DNA from: Microcaldota archaeon
GTDB taxonomy: Archaea; Micrarchaeota; Micrarchaeia; Anstonellales; Bilamarchaeaceae
DNA: 33,106 nucleotides
Direction of reading: 5' to 3'
Assembly (NCBI GenBank): GCA_016926175.1
Contig: JAFGPA010000034.1
Coordinates: 1 to 33,106, forward strand
Notes under the pieces: generated by a model
Told to the model about the DNA's origin: nothing
Databases searched by the model: none
Seen by the model: only the letters and a program-made list of their open reading frames with translations
In this document: positions 31,946-33,106 of the stretch, in pieces
How positions within the stretch are numbered: position 1 is the stretch's first letter
Layout of the letters: every line of letters starts with the position of its first letter
Translations under genes and position numbers: made by a program

Positions 31946-32929
31946 ATGACAGCTCAGCCTATGATGCCTACGGAACAAGAAGGAGCCGAATTTTCAAAAA
32001 AAGATAGTAGTTCATTGACAGAACGGGGAATAACATATGCAACGAACGATAGACTTGCAAGAGATTTACTACAACTTCCACCCATAGATACACTTCCTCC
32101 ACTTGAAAGAAAAATGCAGGATACCCAAATTAGCGTATTGATACGGTATGCAGAACAGGGGGATAAGGACAAATTCGTAGAAGCAGCACAAGAATTGTCC
32201 CCTGGAATAGATGTGGACGAAGTATTTGCAAAATACCAAAAATTAGTACAATTTCATATAGATTTATTAAAGCAGAAAAGGGAATATGATCCAAATGCAA
32301 ATGAAGAGCAAAAAAAGGAACATCTTCATAAGATAGAATTAAGCACAAGAAATATTGAAGAACTCGATGGACCAATAGACACTCCAGAACGCCAAAAAAA
32401 ACTTGATGAAAGACAAATGCAAAATTTGGAAGACATAAGCAAAATACACAATCTTAATGACACACAAAGAAGAGACATGCTTGCTGCTGCTGCATTGTCA
32501 GGATTCAGCGCTTCGGTCATATTGAGCCTTGAAAGAGAATGGAAACTAGATACCCCGGAAGAGGAAACATCTACAATGAGACTCCCTGGTACTGCTGTAA
32601 CTGGGGCAGGGGAAAGAGTAGCCCAATCACTGTTCCATGAGCAGATAAAGGAAAACAACAGGAACCAGGCCCGCGAACTTGACGACATACTGGACAGGAC
32701 CAAAAAACCTGAAGACAGAATTGAAGAAGCACAGAAAACAGAACAGTATGCCGAACTTGCAGGCAGAATAGGAACTGCCGGGGCAAACAGGTTCGTAACA
32801 AGCAATCTAGGCACCTTTGACCAAAGGCTGGACGATGCAGTGCATCAGATATATGTCCTTGAAAGGATGAGGGGTCCTCCACCGGACATGGCTGCCGTAC
32901 CGCAAAAAGGACCGATAAACGCAGAATAA
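31946..32929 (+). CDS. Unknown helical cytoplasmic protein sharing a motif with the 29775 lipoprotein
   Basis: A 327-residue, highly charged, almost entirely helical protein with no signal peptide or membrane span. Residues ~170-202 (LNDTQRRDMLAAAALSG, then SASVILSLEREWKLD) match the C-terminal motif of the lipoprotein at 29775, with 12 of 33 identical positions and most others conservative. The rest is Gln/Glu/Lys-rich and could form coiled coils. The ATG lies about 28 nt from TATA-like TATTTTTAAC. T-runs after the stop codon (32930-32946) may terminate transcription. Function unknown. Confidence 0.72.
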   Translation: MTAQPMMPTEQEGAEFSKKDSSSLTERGITYATNDRLARDLLQLPPIDTLPPLERKMQDTQISVLIRYAEQGDKDKFVEAAQELSPGIDVDEVFAKYQKLVQFHIDLLKQKREYDPNANEEQKKEHLHKIELSTRNIEELDGPIDTPERQKKLDERQMQNLEDISKIHNLNDTQRRDMLAAAALSGFSASVILSLEREWKLDTPEEETSTMRLPGTAVTGAGERVAQSLFHEQIKENNRNQARELDDILDRTKKPEDRIEEAQKTEQYAELAGRIGTAGANRFVTSNLGTFDQRLDDAVHQIYVLERMRGPPPDMAAVPQKGPINAE

Positions 32930-33026
32930 TTTTTTACTTTTTTAGCAATTCATAGAATATAGGTCATTAGGACGGATCTTTGCCAAGGCAGTATCTGCAA
33001 AAGCCAGCAAAGTGAATGATTGTGAA

Positions 33027-33106
33027 CTACCCTAACCTGCCTGATGGCAAGGTTATGGCTTCCTGCTTCCCAGACGTTGCTATTGCATCATCTCCACAGG
33101 CGTTAC
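33027..33106 (-). CDS. Probable 3' end of an IS605-type TnpB gene
   Basis: At the right edge the minus strand encodes 25 residues to a TAG stop at 33027-33029: NACGDDAIATSG, then KQEAITLPSGRLG. This resembles the tail following the zinc-ribbon of IS200/IS605 OrfB (TnpB) proteins, where ACGD and KQEA often occur. Too little is visible to be sure. The adjoining 32945-33026 may include the element's right end. If right, a mobile element flanks the unknown gene cluster. Confidence 0.45.
   Translation of the reverse strand, partial: NACGDDAIATSGKQEAITLPSGRLG

Noticed and set aside
32930-33026. Possible RNA gene or IS605 right-end hairpin
   Set aside because: Only short inverted repeats such as GCCAAGGC are visible; nothing strong enough to call without the rest of the element.

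Overview
The window reads as a gene-dense chromosome segment from an archaeon, probably a small-genome lineage of the DPANN type. The evidence is an archaeal-type threonyl-tRNA synthetase, a diphthamide amidase, a DRG-family GTPase with a TGS domain, archaeal SepF and ScpA, a class III (pilin-like) signal peptide, a COG2150 ACT-domain regulator, and a TtuA/NcsA-type tRNA thiolase next to a ubiquitin-like sulfur carrier. Most start codons lie 23-28 nt downstream of an A/T-rich TATA-like box, as expected for leaderless archaeal transcripts. A minority carry a GGTGAT-type Shine-Dalgarno. Base composition and gene content do not let me name the phylum. No rRNA, tRNA or CRISPR array was seen, and no gene-free stretch exceeds 300 bases.

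Layout. 1-4154 (minus): unknown helical protein, a LAGLIDADG-fold protein lacking both catalytic acids, thrS, then a separately promoted gene that runs off the left edge. 4233-8589: purM, a PSI-domain lipoprotein, dph6, a HAD phosphatase, a zinc-ribbon protein, 5-formyl-THF cyclo-ligase and an HD phosphohydrolase. 8647-11329: an accessory island with a wHTH-nucleotidyltransferase/HEPN toxin-antitoxin-like pair, then two diverged HEPN-like genes and an ACT regulator. The island shows an old segmental duplication in which one regulator copy has decayed to a remnant and both copies keep the same palindromic operator. 11363-14809: DRG GTPase, a secreted or membrane-anchored ankyrin protein, Fe/Mn superoxide dismutase and two small proteins. 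14958-20191: a polytopic membrane protein fused to tandem Cdc48-like AAA modules, a methyltransferase and a K+-independent-type membrane pyrophosphatase. 20324-23667: sepF, scpA, a four-CBS protein with an HPF-like C-terminal domain, a pilin-like protein and a lipoprotein. 23664-29722: pyrC, a TPR-AAA ATPase with a C-terminal membrane helix, enolase, then the divergent ubiquitin-like carrier/tRNA thiolase/metallo-beta-lactamase operon. 29775-33106: a lipoprotein, a Tat-exported protein and a cytoplasmic protein, none recognised, then the end of a probable IS605-type TnpB gene.

How the genes fit together. Housekeeping functions (translation, nucleotide and folate metabolism, glycolysis, cell division) surround accessory units. 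The most unusual items are the duplicated HEPN-like/ACT-regulator locus, the two membrane-tethered AAA+ machines, the CBS-HPF-like protein, and the two neighbouring unknown proteins at the right end that share a 33-residue motif although one is exported and the other is not. Four divergent gene pairs appear to fire from a single TATA element placed midway between their start codons.
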